Below, in pieces: positions 49,088-60,710 of a stretch of 64,000 nucleotides of DNA. A model generated the notes under the pieces. That model was not told where the DNA came from and did not search any database. It saw only the letters and a program-made list of their open reading frames with translations. The stretch is from Pseudomonas subflava. GTDB taxonomy: Bacteria > Pseudomonadota > Gammaproteobacteria > Pseudomonadales > Pseudomonadaceae. The stretch's first letter is position 1; each line of letters opens with the position of its first letter. Where the stretch lies: NCBI RefSeq assembly GCF_023823685.1, contig NZ_JAMXBF010000011.1, forward strand, positions 1 to 64,000, in the 5' to 3' direction. The translations under genes and the position numbers were made by a program.

Positions 49088-49092
49088 TTCGC

Positions 49093-50358
49093 TTAGTTGC
49101 TCTTCACCGCGTAGTCCGGCTTCTTGTCGTTGCCGGGGATGAAGGGGCTCCACGGCTGGGCGCGCAGCGGGCCTTCGGTCTGCCAGACGATGGAGAACTG
49201 ACCGTCTTCCTGGACTTCGCCGATCATCACCGGCTTGTGCAGGTGGTGGTTGGTCTTGTCCATGGTCAGGGTGTAGCCGCTTGGCGCGACGAAGGTCTGG
49301 CCGGCCAGGGCTTCGCGCACCTTGTCGACTTCGGTGGTGCCGGCTTTCTCGACGGCCTGGGCCCACATGTTGATGCCGACGTAGGTGGCTTCCATCGGGT
49401 CGTTGGTCACCGCGGTCTGGTAGTTCGGCAGGTTCTTGGCCTTGGCGTAGGCCTTCCACTTGTCGACGAAGGCGCTGTTGACCGAGTTGTCCACCGACTG
49501 GAAGTAGTTCCAGGCGGCCAGCTGGCCCACCAGCGGCTTGGTGTCGATGCCACGCAGTTCTTCCTCGCCGACCGAGAAGGCCACTACCGGGATGTCGGTA
49601 GCTTCGATGCCCTGGTTGGCCAGTTCCTTGTAGAACGGCACGTTGGAGTCGCCGTTGACGGTGGAGATCACCGCGGTCTTGCCGCCGGCGGAGAACTTCT
49701 TGATGTTGGCGACGATGGTTTGATAGTCGCTATGACCGAAGGGGGTGTAGACCTCTTCGATGTCCTTGTCCTGTACGCCTTTGGAATGCAGGAAGGCGCG
49801 CAGAATCTTGTTGGTGGTGCGCGGGTAGACGTAGTCGGTGCCCAGCAGGAAGAAGCGCTTGGCCTCGCCGCCGTCTTCGCTCATCAGGTATTCCACCGCC
49901 GGGATCGCCTGCTGGTTCGGTGCGGCGCCGGTGTAGAACACGTTCGGCGACATCTCTTCGCCTTCGTACTGCACCGGGTAGAACAGCAGGCCGTTGAGCT
50001 CCTCGAACACCGGCAGCACGGACTTGCGCGACACCGAGGTCCAGCAGCCGAAGACCACGTCGACCTTGTCCTGCGTCAGCAGCTGGCGCGCCTTCTCGGC
50101 GAACAGCGGCCAGTTGGAGGCCGGGTCGACCACCACCGGCTCGAGCTGCTTGCCGTTGACGCCGCCCTTGGCGTTGATCTCGTCTATGGTCATCAGCGCC
50201 ATGTCTTTCAGCGAGGTCTCGGAGATGGCCATGGTGCCGGACAGCGAGTGCAGGATGCCGACCTTGATGGTCTCTGCGGCTTGTACGGTCCAGGTCATGC
50301 CCATGGCGGCGATGGATGCGGAAAGGGTGAAGGCCTTGATCAGGCTGCGACGTTGCAT
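49093..50358 (-). CDS. urtA: urea ABC transporter substrate-binding protein UrtA
   Basis: A 421-residue family-5 binding protein from ATG at 50358 with GGAGAT upstream. The N-terminus MQRRSLIKAF...VQAAE is a signal peptide with a twin arginine, so Tat export is possible. VGILHSLSGTMAISETSLKDM, VFGCWTSVSRKSVLPVFEE, LLFYPVQYEGEE and VYPRTTNKILRAFL are diagnostic UrtA segments (urea/short-amide binding), distinguishing it from branched-chain amino-acid binders. Confidence 0.96.
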   Translation of the reverse strand: MQRRSLIKAFTLSASIAAMGMTWTVQAAETIKVGILHSLSGTMAISETSLKDMALMTIDEINAKGGVNGKQLEPVVVDPASNWPLFAEKARQLLTQDKVDVVFGCWTSVSRKSVLPVFEELNGLLFYPVQYEGEEMSPNVFYTGAAPNQQAIPAVEYLMSEDGGEAKRFFLLGTDYVYPRTTNKILRAFLHSKGVQDKDIEEVYTPFGHSDYQTIVANIKKFSAGGKTAVISTVNGDSNVPFYKELANQGIEATDIPVVAFSVGEEELRGIDTKPLVGQLAAWNYFQSVDNSVNSAFVDKWKAYAKAKNLPNYQTAVTNDPMEATYVGINMWAQAVEKAGTTEVDKVREALAGQTFVAPSGYTLTMDKTNHHLHKPVMIGEVQEDGQFSIVWQTEGPLRAQPWSPFIPGNDKKPDYAVKSN

Positions 50359-50437
50359 GGTGCGATCTCCATTCGAGCTAATGTGAGTACTGCTGGTTTC
50401 TGGTTGTTGGTTGGCAGTCGTCCAAAAGGTCATCGCG

Positions 50438-51160
50438 TCACCCTTGCCCGGCCATCGCCCGCTGCCGGGCGCTGTGCAGCATGTGCAGGGTGATCTTGCG
50501 CACTTCCGCCTTGCTCACCTCGATGTGGGCTCTGAGCATCAGCTGTGCTTCTTCCTGGCGGCGCGACAGGATCGCGCCGAGGATCTGTGCGTGTTCGGCG
50601 TAGGTCGCCTCCACGCGTGGCCCCTGGGTGAAGTCCAGGCGCCGGATGATGCGGATCTTCTCGCTGACTTCCGCGTGCATGCGGGCCATCTCGCGGTTGC
50701 CGGTGGCCTCCACCAACTGGCAGTGGAAGCGCTCGTCGAGCAGCGACACGGCCCGTCCGTCCTGCAGGCGCTCCTCCGGCGTCACCATCCAGGTGCGCCG
50801 CAGGTCTTCCAGCGGCGCCGGCAGCTCGCCGGCCGGGCGATCGCACAGGCGCTTGACCGCCTCCAGTTCGAGGACGATGCGCACCTCGTACAGCTCTTCG
50901 AAGTAGTGGAAGTCGAACGGCCGCACCTGCCAGCCGCTGCGGAAATACACCTCCAGGTAGCCCTCGCGCTCCAGCCGGTACAGGGCCTGGCGCACCGGGG
51001 TGCGGCTGACGGCCATGCGCTCGGCGACTTCGCCTTCGGAGAAGCGGTCGCCGGGCAGCAGGCGGAACTCGAAGATGTCGTCCTTGAGCTGGGCGTAGAT
51101 GCGCTCGGCCAGGTTCTCCGGGCGCTCGCGGCCGCGCTTGTCGGGACTGACCAGTTGCAT
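50438..51160 (-). CDS. GntR-family (FCD) regulator of the urea locus
   Basis: A 240-residue FadR-subfamily regulator. The N-terminal winged helix reads LAERIYAQLKDDIFEFRLLPGDRFSEGEVAERMAVSRTPVRQALYRLEREGYLEV, followed by an all-helical FCD ligand domain with likely metal-binding residues (Asp/His in DERFHCQLVEATGN and HAEVSEKIRIIRR and HAQIL). It lies 1 nt after uca and 79 nt before urtA, inside the operon, so feedback control by a urea-pathway metabolite is likely (inference). Confidence 0.9.
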   Translation of the reverse strand: MQLVSPDKRGRERPENLAERIYAQLKDDIFEFRLLPGDRFSEGEVAERMAVSRTPVRQALYRLEREGYLEVYFRSGWQVRPFDFHYFEELYEVRIVLELEAVKRLCDRPAGELPAPLEDLRRTWMVTPEERLQDGRAVSLLDERFHCQLVEATGNREMARMHAEVSEKIRIIRRLDFTQGPRVEATYAEHAQILGAILSRRQEEAQLMLRAHIEVSKAEVRKITLHMLHSARQRAMAGQG

Positions 51161-51161
51161 G

Positions 51162-54100
51162 TCAGGCGGCCTCGCTCGGGACCAGCAGGAGCAGGGCGTC
51201 GCCCGGCGTCACCGCCTTGCCCGGCTGGCAGCGCACCGACTTGACGATGCCGGACACCGGCGCGGTGACCGCCAGCTCCATCTTCATCGCCTCGACCACC
51301 AGCAGCGGCGTGCCGGCCTCGACGTGCTGGCCGGGCTCGACCAGCACCTTCCACACGCTGCCGCACATGTCGGCGCTCACCAGGTGACCGTCGAGATCGC
51401 CGTCGTCGTCCTGGGCGGCGGCCGGCGGGGCGACGGCAGCGGCCTCGTCCTCGCGCCACAGCGGCACCTCGGCGTCGAACGCGGCCTTCTGCCGGGCCTG
51501 GAAGGCGGCGATGCCGTCCTGGTTGTCGGCGAGGAAGCGCCGATACTCGGCGAAGTCGAACTGGCTGTGCTCGATGCGGATCTGCGCGCGGCCCTCGCGG
51601 AAGGCCTCGCGGAAGTCATCCAGCTCGGCCTCGCTGACCGGGTAGAAGCGCACCTGGTCGAAGAAGCGCAGCAGCCACGGCTCGCCGTTCTCGAACTGGG
51701 CGTTCTTCACGTACTTGTTCCAGATCGGCAAGGTGCGGCCGACCAGCTGGTAGCCGCCGGGCGAGTCCATGCCGTAGATGCACATGTACATGCCGCCGAT
51801 GCCCACGGTGCCCTCGGCGGTGTAGGTGCGCGCCGGGTTGTACTTGGAGCTGAGCAGGCGGTGGCGCGGGTCCAGCGGCACGGCGCAGGGCGCGTCGAGG
51901 TAGACATCGCCGAGGCCGAGGATCAGGTAGCTGGCGTCGAACAGGATGTCCTTCACCGCGTCGCGACTGGTCAGGCCGTTGATGCGCTGCAGGAAGTCGA
52001 CGTTGTTCGGCAGCCAGGGCGCCTCGGCGCGCACCGTCTCGCGGTAGCGGGTGACGGCGCCGAGGGTGGCGCTGTCTTCGAAGGCCATCGGCAGGTGGAC
52101 GATGCGGGTCGGCACCTTGAGGTCGGCGACGTCGCCGAGGCGCAGTTCCAGCGCCAGCAGGTGGTCGATCAGCGCCTGCTGGTGCAGCACGCGGCTGTCG
52201 TAGCGCAGCTGCAGCGAGCGCACGCCCGGCGCCAGCTCTTCCAGGCCGCGCAGCGGCTCGGCCTTCAGCGCTTCCATCAGCAGGTGCACGCGCAGACGCA
52301 GGGCCAGGTCGAGCACGTTGTCGCCGTATTCCATGAGGATGTAGGCGTCGCCGGCCTGGCGATACACCACCCGCGGGCGGCCGGCTGCGGCCGGCAGTTC
52401 GGCCAGCACGGTGGCGGACAGGGTTGCGCCCGGCTGCAGCGAGGGCGCCGGCAGGGTCACGGCGCTGATCGCGGCCAGGGCCTCGAGGCTGCCCAGCTGG
52501 GCCTGCTCCAGGCTCTGCGCCTGCTGGAAGCCGATGGGGTGGAAGCGCAGCTTGTCGCCGGGTTTGACCTGGCCGACTTTCCACAGCTCGGCCTTGGCGA
52601 TGGTCACCGGGCAGACGAAGCCGCCCAGGCTCGGGCCGTCCTTGGTCAGGATCACCGGGAAGTCGCCGGTGAAGTTGATCGCGCCGATGGCGTATTCGCA
52701 GTCGTGCACGTTGGACGGGTGCAGGCCGGCCTCGCCGCCGTCAGCGCGGGTCCAGCTCGGCTTCGGGCCACTGAGACGCACGCCGAGCCGGTTGGAGTTG
52801 TAGTGCACCTCCCATTCGGCGGCGAAGAACTCCTCGATCGCCTCGGGCGTGAAGAAGTCCGGCGCGCCGTGCGGGCCGTAGAGTACGCCGATGTTCCAGG
52901 TGGTGCCGTAGCTCGGGATAAGGCTCGGGTGCACGGCCTGGGGGGCGCTGACCGGTGCCGGCGTGGTGCAGGCCGGCAGGGCGGGTTGCGAGATGGCCAG
53001 CATGTCGGCCGGGCGCAGGGTGCGGCCGGCGTGGCCGCCGAACTGGCCGAGGGCGAAGGTCGAGCGGCTGCCCAGGTACTGCGGCACATCGAAGCCGTTG
53101 CGCACCGCCAGATAGGTACGGCAGCCACTGCTGGCGCGGCCGAGCTTGAGCACCTGGCCGGCCTTGATCGGAATCGGCTGCCAGTAGGCCACGGCCTCAC
53201 CGTCCAGGGTCGCCGGGCAATCGGCGCCGGTCAGGGCGATCAGCGCAGCGCAGTGGAAGCGCAGGGTCGGGCCCTGCAGGGTGAATTCCAGGCCGGCGGC
53301 ATCGGCGTGGTTGCCGACGATGCGGTTGGCCAGGCGAAAGGCGAAGTCGTCCATCGGCCCGGACGGCGGCACGCCGATGTCCCAGTAGCCGAGTCGGCCC
53401 GGGAAGTCCTGCACGCTGGAATAGGTGCCGGGTTCCAGCACCTCGATGACGCTGGCGTTGAACTCGAAGCTGTCGAGCAGGCGGGTCCACACCTGGCCGG
53501 CGGCGAAGCGCGAGTCGGCCACCACCTGGCGCAGGTAGTCGATATTGCTGGCGATACCGTGCAGGCGGGTTTCGCCCAGTGCGCTGCGCATCCTGGCGAC
53601 GGCCTCGTCACGGTTGGCGCCGTGGACGATCAGCTTGGCGATCATCGGGTCATAGAACGCCGAGACTTCGCTGCCGGTGCTGACCCAGCCGTCGACGCGC
53701 ACGCCCTCAGGGAAGTGCACTTCGGTGAGCACGCCTGGGCTGGGCTGGAAGTTCTTCAGCGGGTCCTCGGCGTAGATGCGTACCTCGATGGCGGCGCCCT
53801 GCGGCGCGCGGCTCAGGGCGGCCCAGTCCAGCGCATCGCCGGCGGCCACGCGCAGCATGCATTCGATCAGGTCGAGACCGGTGACCATCTCGGTGACCGG
53901 GTGCTCGACCTGCAGGCGGGTGTTCACTTCGAGGAAGTAGAAGTCGTCGCGGGCGGCGTCGTAGATGAACTCGACGGTACCGGCGCTGCGGTAGCTCACC
54001 GACTCGCCGAGCTGCACGGCCGCGGCGTGCAGGCGTTCGCGGGTGGCCTGGGGCAGGTTCGGTGCCGGGGTTTCCTCGACCACCTTCTGATTGCGCCGTT

Positions 54101-54791
54101 GTAGCGAGCAATCGCGTTCGCCGAGGGCGGCCACGCGGCCCTGGCCGTCGCCGAATATCTGCACCTCGACATGCCGCGCCTGGTCGACGAAGCGCTCGAG
54201 GAATACCCCGGCGTCACTGAAGAACTGCTCGCCCATGCGCTTGACGCTGTCGTAGGCGCTGGCCAGGGATTCGGCGTCGGCGCAGCGGGTCAGGCCGATG
54301 CCGCCACCGCCGGCGGTGGTCTTGAGCATCACCGGGTAGCCGATGCCTTCGGCGGCGGCGAGGGCTTCTTCCAGGCTCTGCAGCAGGCCAGTGCCTGGCG
54401 CCATCGGCACCCGGGCTTCGCCGGCCAGTTCGCGGGCGCGGTGCTTGAGGCCGAACTCGCGGATCTGTTCGCCGCTGGGGCCGACGAAGGCGATGCCGGC
54501 GGCCTCGCAGGCATCGGCGAATTCGGCGCTTTCGGAGAGGAAACCGTAGCCGGGGTAGATCGCCTGGGCGCCGGTTTCCCGCGCGGCGGCGAGGATCTTG
54601 TCGATGCGCAGGTAGCTGTCGGCGGGCTTGTCGCCGCCCAGTGCGATGGCGACATCGGCGTCGCGCACATGCTGAGCGTTGCGGTCGGCGTCGGAGTAGA
54701 CGGCGACGCTCTTCACGCCCAGGCGCTTGAGCGTGCGGATGGCGCGGACGGCGATCTCGCCACGGTTGGCGATGAGAACGGTCTTAAACAT
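51162..54791 (-). CDS. uca: urea carboxylase
   Basis: A 1209-residue biotin enzyme that carboxylates urea to allophanate using ATP and bicarbonate. Domains in order: biotin carboxylase (1-~450; MFKTVLIANRGEIAVRAIRTL, KTTAGGGGIGL, EVNTRLQVEHPVTE), a KipI/KipA-like carboxyltransferase (~470-1090; GRLGYWDIGVPPSGPMDDFAFRLAN) and a C-terminal biotin carrier with EAMKME, biotinyl Lys1170. The guanidine carboxylases of this family usually travel with aminomethyltransferase-like (UAAP) genes; none is here, and the urea importer is, favouring urea as substrate. Confidence 0.95.
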   Translation of the reverse strand: MFKTVLIANRGEIAVRAIRTLKRLGVKSVAVYSDADRNAQHVRDADVAIALGGDKPADSYLRIDKILAAARETGAQAIYPGYGFLSESAEFADACEAAGIAFVGPSGEQIREFGLKHRARELAGEARVPMAPGTGLLQSLEEALAAAEGIGYPVMLKTTAGGGGIGLTRCADAESLASAYDSVKRMGEQFFSDAGVFLERFVDQARHVEVQIFGDGQGRVAALGERDCSLQRRNQKVVEETPAPNLPQATRERLHAAAVQLGESVSYRSAGTVEFIYDAARDDFYFLEVNTRLQVEHPVTEMVTGLDLIECMLRVAAGDALDWAALSRAPQGAAIEVRIYAEDPLKNFQPSPGVLTEVHFPEGVRVDGWVSTGSEVSAFYDPMIAKLIVHGANRDEAVARMRSALGETRLHGIASNIDYLRQVVADSRFAAGQVWTRLLDSFEFNASVIEVLEPGTYSSVQDFPGRLGYWDIGVPPSGPMDDFAFRLANRIVGNHADAAGLEFTLQGPTLRFHCAALIALTGADCPATLDGEAVAYWQPIPIKAGQVLKLGRASSGCRTYLAVRNGFDVPQYLGSRSTFALGQFGGHAGRTLRPADMLAISQPALPACTTPAPVSAPQAVHPSLIPSYGTTWNIGVLYGPHGAPDFFTPEAIEEFFAAEWEVHYNSNRLGVRLSGPKPSWTRADGGEAGLHPSNVHDCEYAIGAINFTGDFPVILTKDGPSLGGFVCPVTIAKAELWKVGQVKPGDKLRFHPIGFQQAQSLEQAQLGSLEALAAISAVTLPAPSLQPGATLSATVLAELPAAAGRPRVVYRQAGDAYILMEYGDNVLDLALRLRVHLLMEALKAEPLRGLEELAPGVRSLQLRYDSRVLHQQALIDHLLALELRLGDVADLKVPTRIVHLPMAFEDSATLGAVTRYRETVRAEAPWLPNNVDFLQRINGLTSRDAVKDILFDASYLILGLGDVYLDAPCAVPLDPRHRLLSSKYNPARTYTAEGTVGIGGMYMCIYGMDSPGGYQLVGRTLPIWNKYVKNAQFENGEPWLLRFFDQVRFYPVSEAELDDFREAFREGRAQIRIEHSQFDFAEYRRFLADNQDGIAAFQARQKAAFDAEVPLWREDEAAAVAPPAAAQDDDGDLDGHLVSADMCGSVWKVLVEPGQHVEAGTPLLVVEAMKMELAVTAPVSGIVKSVRCQPGKAVTPGDALLLLVPSEAA

Positions 54792-54909
54792 GGGTGGCCT
54801 CCGTGGCGAGATCGCCGTGCTGGGCTACGCCCAGCCGGCACTTTGACTTCGTCGCTGCGCCGCGTTGCGGCTGGTCACCACGGTTGGCGATCAGTACGGT
54901 ATGAAACAC
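54784..54909 (-). pseudogene. duplicated 5'-end fragment of a biotin-carboxylase gene
   Basis: Just upstream of uca, a 42-codon frame from GTG at 54909 begins V-FHTVLIANRGD, almost the same as the uca start (MFKTVLIANRGE), then loses similarity and stops with TAA at 54784, overlapping the uca ATG. The matching DNA is about 35 nt. It looks like the remains of a duplication or of a deleted paralogue. It could act as a small leader, but nothing shows that. Confidence 0.65.
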
Positions 54910-54997
54910 GTTCGGTCCCTCGTCGTGGGGTGAGCACTCACCGTGCTCATTTCCGGCAATCGAATGGGTGAGCGGTCCGGCCGCTCACCCAGCGGCG

Positions 54998-56803
54998 TCA
55001 GTTCTTGTTGGCCTGCAGGCTGGCGATAAAGGCGCGCCAGCCGCCGAAGCCGGTGATGTCACGCGCCCCTTCCAGGGCGTAGGGCTCGCAGATGAAGCCC
55101 TTGACCCAGCGGCCGTCGGCCAGCTCCAGGTTGCCGATGCCCAGCGGCGGCGGAATCTCGGCGACGAACTCGCCGAAGCGCGCCTGCGGCACGTCCCACA
55201 GCTCGACGATGATTTCGGCGCCACCTTCGGCGACTCGTGCCAGCCCCGGCTTGGGCGGCACGGTGCCGGGCAGGGCGTAGAGGCGGTAGTGGGCCGAGCT
55301 GGTGGTCTGCTCGACCAGCACGGCGTCGCGGGTGAGCAGCTGGAAGTTCAGCGGCATGCCGGTGAGGTGCGCGCCGACCACGGCTACGCGCACACAACTA
55401 GCTGCCTGGGCTGGCGCGGCCTGGGCTGGCAGCGCGCGACCGGTGGCGCCCAGCGGCAGGGCCAGGGCCTGCTGCCAGCGCTGGCCGAAAGCCGCAAGGG
55501 CGTGGTCGTGCCAGGCCGGGGCGATCAGGGTGATGCCGGCCGGCAGGCCGTCGTCGCGGAACCCGGCCGGCAGCGCCAGGGCGGCGAGGTCGGCCAGGTT
55601 GGTGAAGTTGGTGTAGGTGCCGAACTGGCTGTTGAACAGCACCGGTTCGACGGCCATCTCGGCCAGGGTGCGGATGGTCGGCGAGGTCGGCACCACCAGG
55701 GCGTCGAAGCCGGCCAGGGCATCGTTGATCCGGCGGCTCAGTTCGGCGCGGATGTACTCGGCCTTGTAGGCGTCGCAGGCGCTGTACCTGTGCCCGCTCT
55801 CGACGATGCCGCGCACCACCGGGTTGATGTGTTCGGGGTCGACACCTTCGACCGCGACGGTGCGTTCGGCGACCCAGGAGCCGTAGTAGAGCTGCTCGGC
55901 CAGTTCGCGGAACGGCGTGAAGTCGATCTCCACCAGCTCGGCGCCGAGTTCGAGCAACTTGCCCAGCGCCTGCTCGAACACGGCCTGGTTCTGCGCGTCG
56001 CCAAAGAATTCGGGGGCGGCCGGCACGGCCAGGCGCGGGGTGGCCGGCATGCCGACCTTGGCGCTGTGGGGATTCTTGCGGCTGTAGGCGTCGGCGCCGT
56101 CGTAGCCGCCGGCGACGCCGGCCACGGCCAGGGCGTCGGCCGCGGTGTGGGCGAACACCGAGATGCAGTCCAGGGTGCGGCAGGCCGGCACCAGGCCGGT
56201 GTTGGGCAGCCAGCCCTTGGTCGGCTTGAGTCCGACGATGTTGTTGAAGCCGGCCGGCACGCGGCCGGAGCCGGCGGTGTCGGTGCCCAGCGAGAAGGCC
56301 ACCAGGCCGCGCGCCACGACGCTGGCCGAACCGGAGCTGGAGCCGCCGCTGACGTAGTCCGCATCGAAACTGTTGGGTACCGCGCCGTAGGGCGAGCGGG
56401 TACCGACCAGGCCGGTGGCGAACTGGTCGAGGTTGGTCTTGCCGATCAGGATGGCGCCGGCGGCGCGCAGACGGGCGACGACGGTGGCGTCGCCCTCGGC
56501 GGTATAGGCGAATTCGGGGCAGGCGGCGGTGGTCTGCCAGCCGGCGGCGTCGATGTTGTCCTTGATGGCGAAGGGCACGCCGTACAGCGGCAGCTTGCTC
56601 AGGTCGCCGGAGGCTTCGGCCAGGCGCTCGGCCAGAGTATCGAGCTGGGCCTGCAACTGCGCGGGCGTGGCCAGGCCGATCCAGGCCGGATCGTCACCGT
56701 CCAGTTCGGCCAGCAGCTCGGCGAGCACGCTCGGCTGCAGTTGCTCGGTGCGATAGGCCTGCTGCCATTCGCTCAGGGTCCAGCCGAATCCGCGATGGGA
56801 CAT
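54998..56803 (-). CDS. atzF: allophanate hydrolase
   Basis: A 601-residue amidase-signature enzyme hydrolysing allophanate to ammonia and CO2, completing urea breakdown without urease. Catalytic triad: Lys81 (GVPFAIKDNID), the cis-Ser in VSGGSSSGSA (155/156) and nucleophile Ser179 (DTAGSGRVPAG). The C-terminal ~150 residues (from VRVAVVGAHLTGMPLNFQL to GFGGWRAFIASL) are the family's extra domain. It is the first gene of the operon, behind a sigma54-type promoter. An AAGGAA ribosome binding site precedes the ATG. Confidence 0.95.
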   Translation of the reverse strand: MSHRGFGWTLSEWQQAYRTEQLQPSVLAELLAELDGDDPAWIGLATPAQLQAQLDTLAERLAEASGDLSKLPLYGVPFAIKDNIDAAGWQTTAACPEFAYTAEGDATVVARLRAAGAILIGKTNLDQFATGLVGTRSPYGAVPNSFDADYVSGGSSSGSASVVARGLVAFSLGTDTAGSGRVPAGFNNIVGLKPTKGWLPNTGLVPACRTLDCISVFAHTAADALAVAGVAGGYDGADAYSRKNPHSAKVGMPATPRLAVPAAPEFFGDAQNQAVFEQALGKLLELGAELVEIDFTPFRELAEQLYYGSWVAERTVAVEGVDPEHINPVVRGIVESGHRYSACDAYKAEYIRAELSRRINDALAGFDALVVPTSPTIRTLAEMAVEPVLFNSQFGTYTNFTNLADLAALALPAGFRDDGLPAGITLIAPAWHDHALAAFGQRWQQALALPLGATGRALPAQAAPAQAASCVRVAVVGAHLTGMPLNFQLLTRDAVLVEQTTSSAHYRLYALPGTVPPKPGLARVAEGGAEIIVELWDVPQARFGEFVAEIPPPLGIGNLELADGRWVKGFICEPYALEGARDITGFGGWRAFIASLQANKN

Positions 56804-56818
56804 CTTCCGAGATTCCTT

Positions 56819-56830
56819 CTTGTATCCAAG
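56819..56830. promoter_or_regulatory. CTTGTATCCAAG palindrome, possible GntR operator
   Basis: Inverted CTTG/CAAG arms resemble the TTGTATACAA-like sites bound by FCD-type GntR proteins. It lies between the expected transcription start (~56833) and the atzF start codon, a classic repressor position. Confidence 0.4.
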
Positions 56831-56843
56831 TTGGTGTTCCCAG

Positions 56844-56859
56844 AGCAGATGTCATGCCA
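56844..56859 (-). promoter_or_regulatory. sigma54-type (-24/-12) promoter of atzF-uca-urt
   Basis: On the minus strand TGGCATGACATCTGCT has the -24 TGGCA and -12 CTGC elements, with GG and GC separated by exactly 10 nt. It implies a start near 56833 and a ~30-nt leader to atzF. Nitrogen-starvation control through NtrC would fit urea use. The rest of the 168-nt gap to marC shows no gene. Confidence 0.65.
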
Positions 56860-56971
56860 GGTTTATAACTGATTGATTAGTTTGGATATTTTCTGTCTTG
56901 TAGACGCGCGAACAGACGCCGCCGCCCCGTTTGGGGGCCGGCGGGCGAGGGCGGTGCGCCAGGAGGGAGCG

Positions 56972-57568
56972 TCAGGGGGCGAGGTAGCCGCGTACGCCGG
57001 TGAAGATGATCTGCGCGGCCAGGGCGCAGACGAACAGGCCCATCAGGCGGCTGAGGATCTGCAGGCCCTGCTGGCCGAGCAGGCGCTCGACCCGGTCCGA
57101 CAGATAGAGGACCGCGCCGACCGTGGCGCTGGCGATGCCGATGGCGAGAATGGCCAGCAGCTTGTCGTCCCATTCCGGCTGGCTGATGCCCATCACCAGC
57201 AGTGCGCCGATGGTGCCGGGGCCGACCGTGAGGGGGATTGTCAGCGGCACGATGGTGACGTCCTGCTGGACGTTGTCCGCCTGCACCGCGGACTTGCCCT
57301 GGGCCATGCCGAGGGCCGAGATGAACAGCACGCTGCCGGCGCCGATGCGGAAGGCGTCAGCGGTGATGCCGAAGATCTCGAAGATGGCCTTGCCGAAGAG
57401 GTAGAGCAGCACGCTGGCGATCAGCGTGCCCAGCGCCACTTTCCAGGCCAGTTTCTTGCGTTCCTTGACGCTGTAGCCGGGGGTCAGGCCGATGAAACAG
57501 GACAGCACGAAGAACGGGCTATAGAGGACCAGCATCTTCAGGTAAAGGCTGAACAGCACGGAAAGCAT
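56972..57568 (-). CDS. MarC-family integral membrane protein
   Basis: A 198-residue protein with six hydrophobic segments, of the MarC/YchE/YhgN family (N-terminal LYLKMLVLYSPFFVLSCFIGLTPGYSVKERKKLAWKVALGT; ITIPLTVGPGTIGALLVMG-like core VPLTIPLTVGPGTIGALLVM). Function in the family is unsettled; the old multiple-antibiotic-resistance label is not supported. It lies between retS and the urea operon, as a MarC-like gene does in P. aeruginosa from memory. Confidence 0.88.
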   Translation of the reverse strand: MLSVLFSLYLKMLVLYSPFFVLSCFIGLTPGYSVKERKKLAWKVALGTLIASVLLYLFGKAIFEIFGITADAFRIGAGSVLFISALGMAQGKSAVQADNVQQDVTIVPLTIPLTVGPGTIGALLVMGISQPEWDDKLLAILAIGIASATVGAVLYLSDRVERLLGQQGLQILSRLMGLFVCALAAQIIFTGVRGYLAP

Positions 57569-57637
57569 TGGACGGGCTCGTCAGAGGGCGATGGGGGCAA
57601 GCATAGAGGGGCGGGGGGCGGCGTTGCCACCCCGGGG

Positions 57638-60406
<2,769 letters not shown>

Positions 60407-60710
60407 GGCGGAGTCCCTTCTTTAATAGATTCCCGGATTATAGCTACGGGCAATGGGCAAAAGTCAGCCATGCCGATTGGCGACTGGGAGTTTTACCGCA
60501 TCTTTACCCTGCGCTGCGTCGCGAACTTGGCCAAAGCCTGTCGCCCGCCCGCTTATCCAGATAGTGCCCGGTTTTTCAAGTCATCTGCGACTAAAGTCTA
60601 ATAACGCTTCGGGTGGGCGGGTCTAGCCTTGGCGTCAGAACAACCACAATAAAAGACGTCCGGACGAGGGCGATTCCGCTCTTTTCGACGGGGCGTCGGG
60701 AGACTGCCTT
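60407..60710. promoter_or_regulatory. divergent control region between retS and the symporter gene
   Basis: These 304 nt hold no gene I can support. A TCTAAT -10-like hexamer at 60597-60602 with TTCAAG upstream (60575-60580) could start the symporter transcript, with a leader of roughly 100 nt. GGGAGACTGCCTT just before 60711 gives its ribosome binding site. Confidence 0.35.

Noticed and set aside
54792..54997. Guanidine riboswitch upstream of uca
   Set aside because: No conserved riboswitch core is recognisable; the region is explained by a duplicated biotin-carboxylase start and small inverted repeats.
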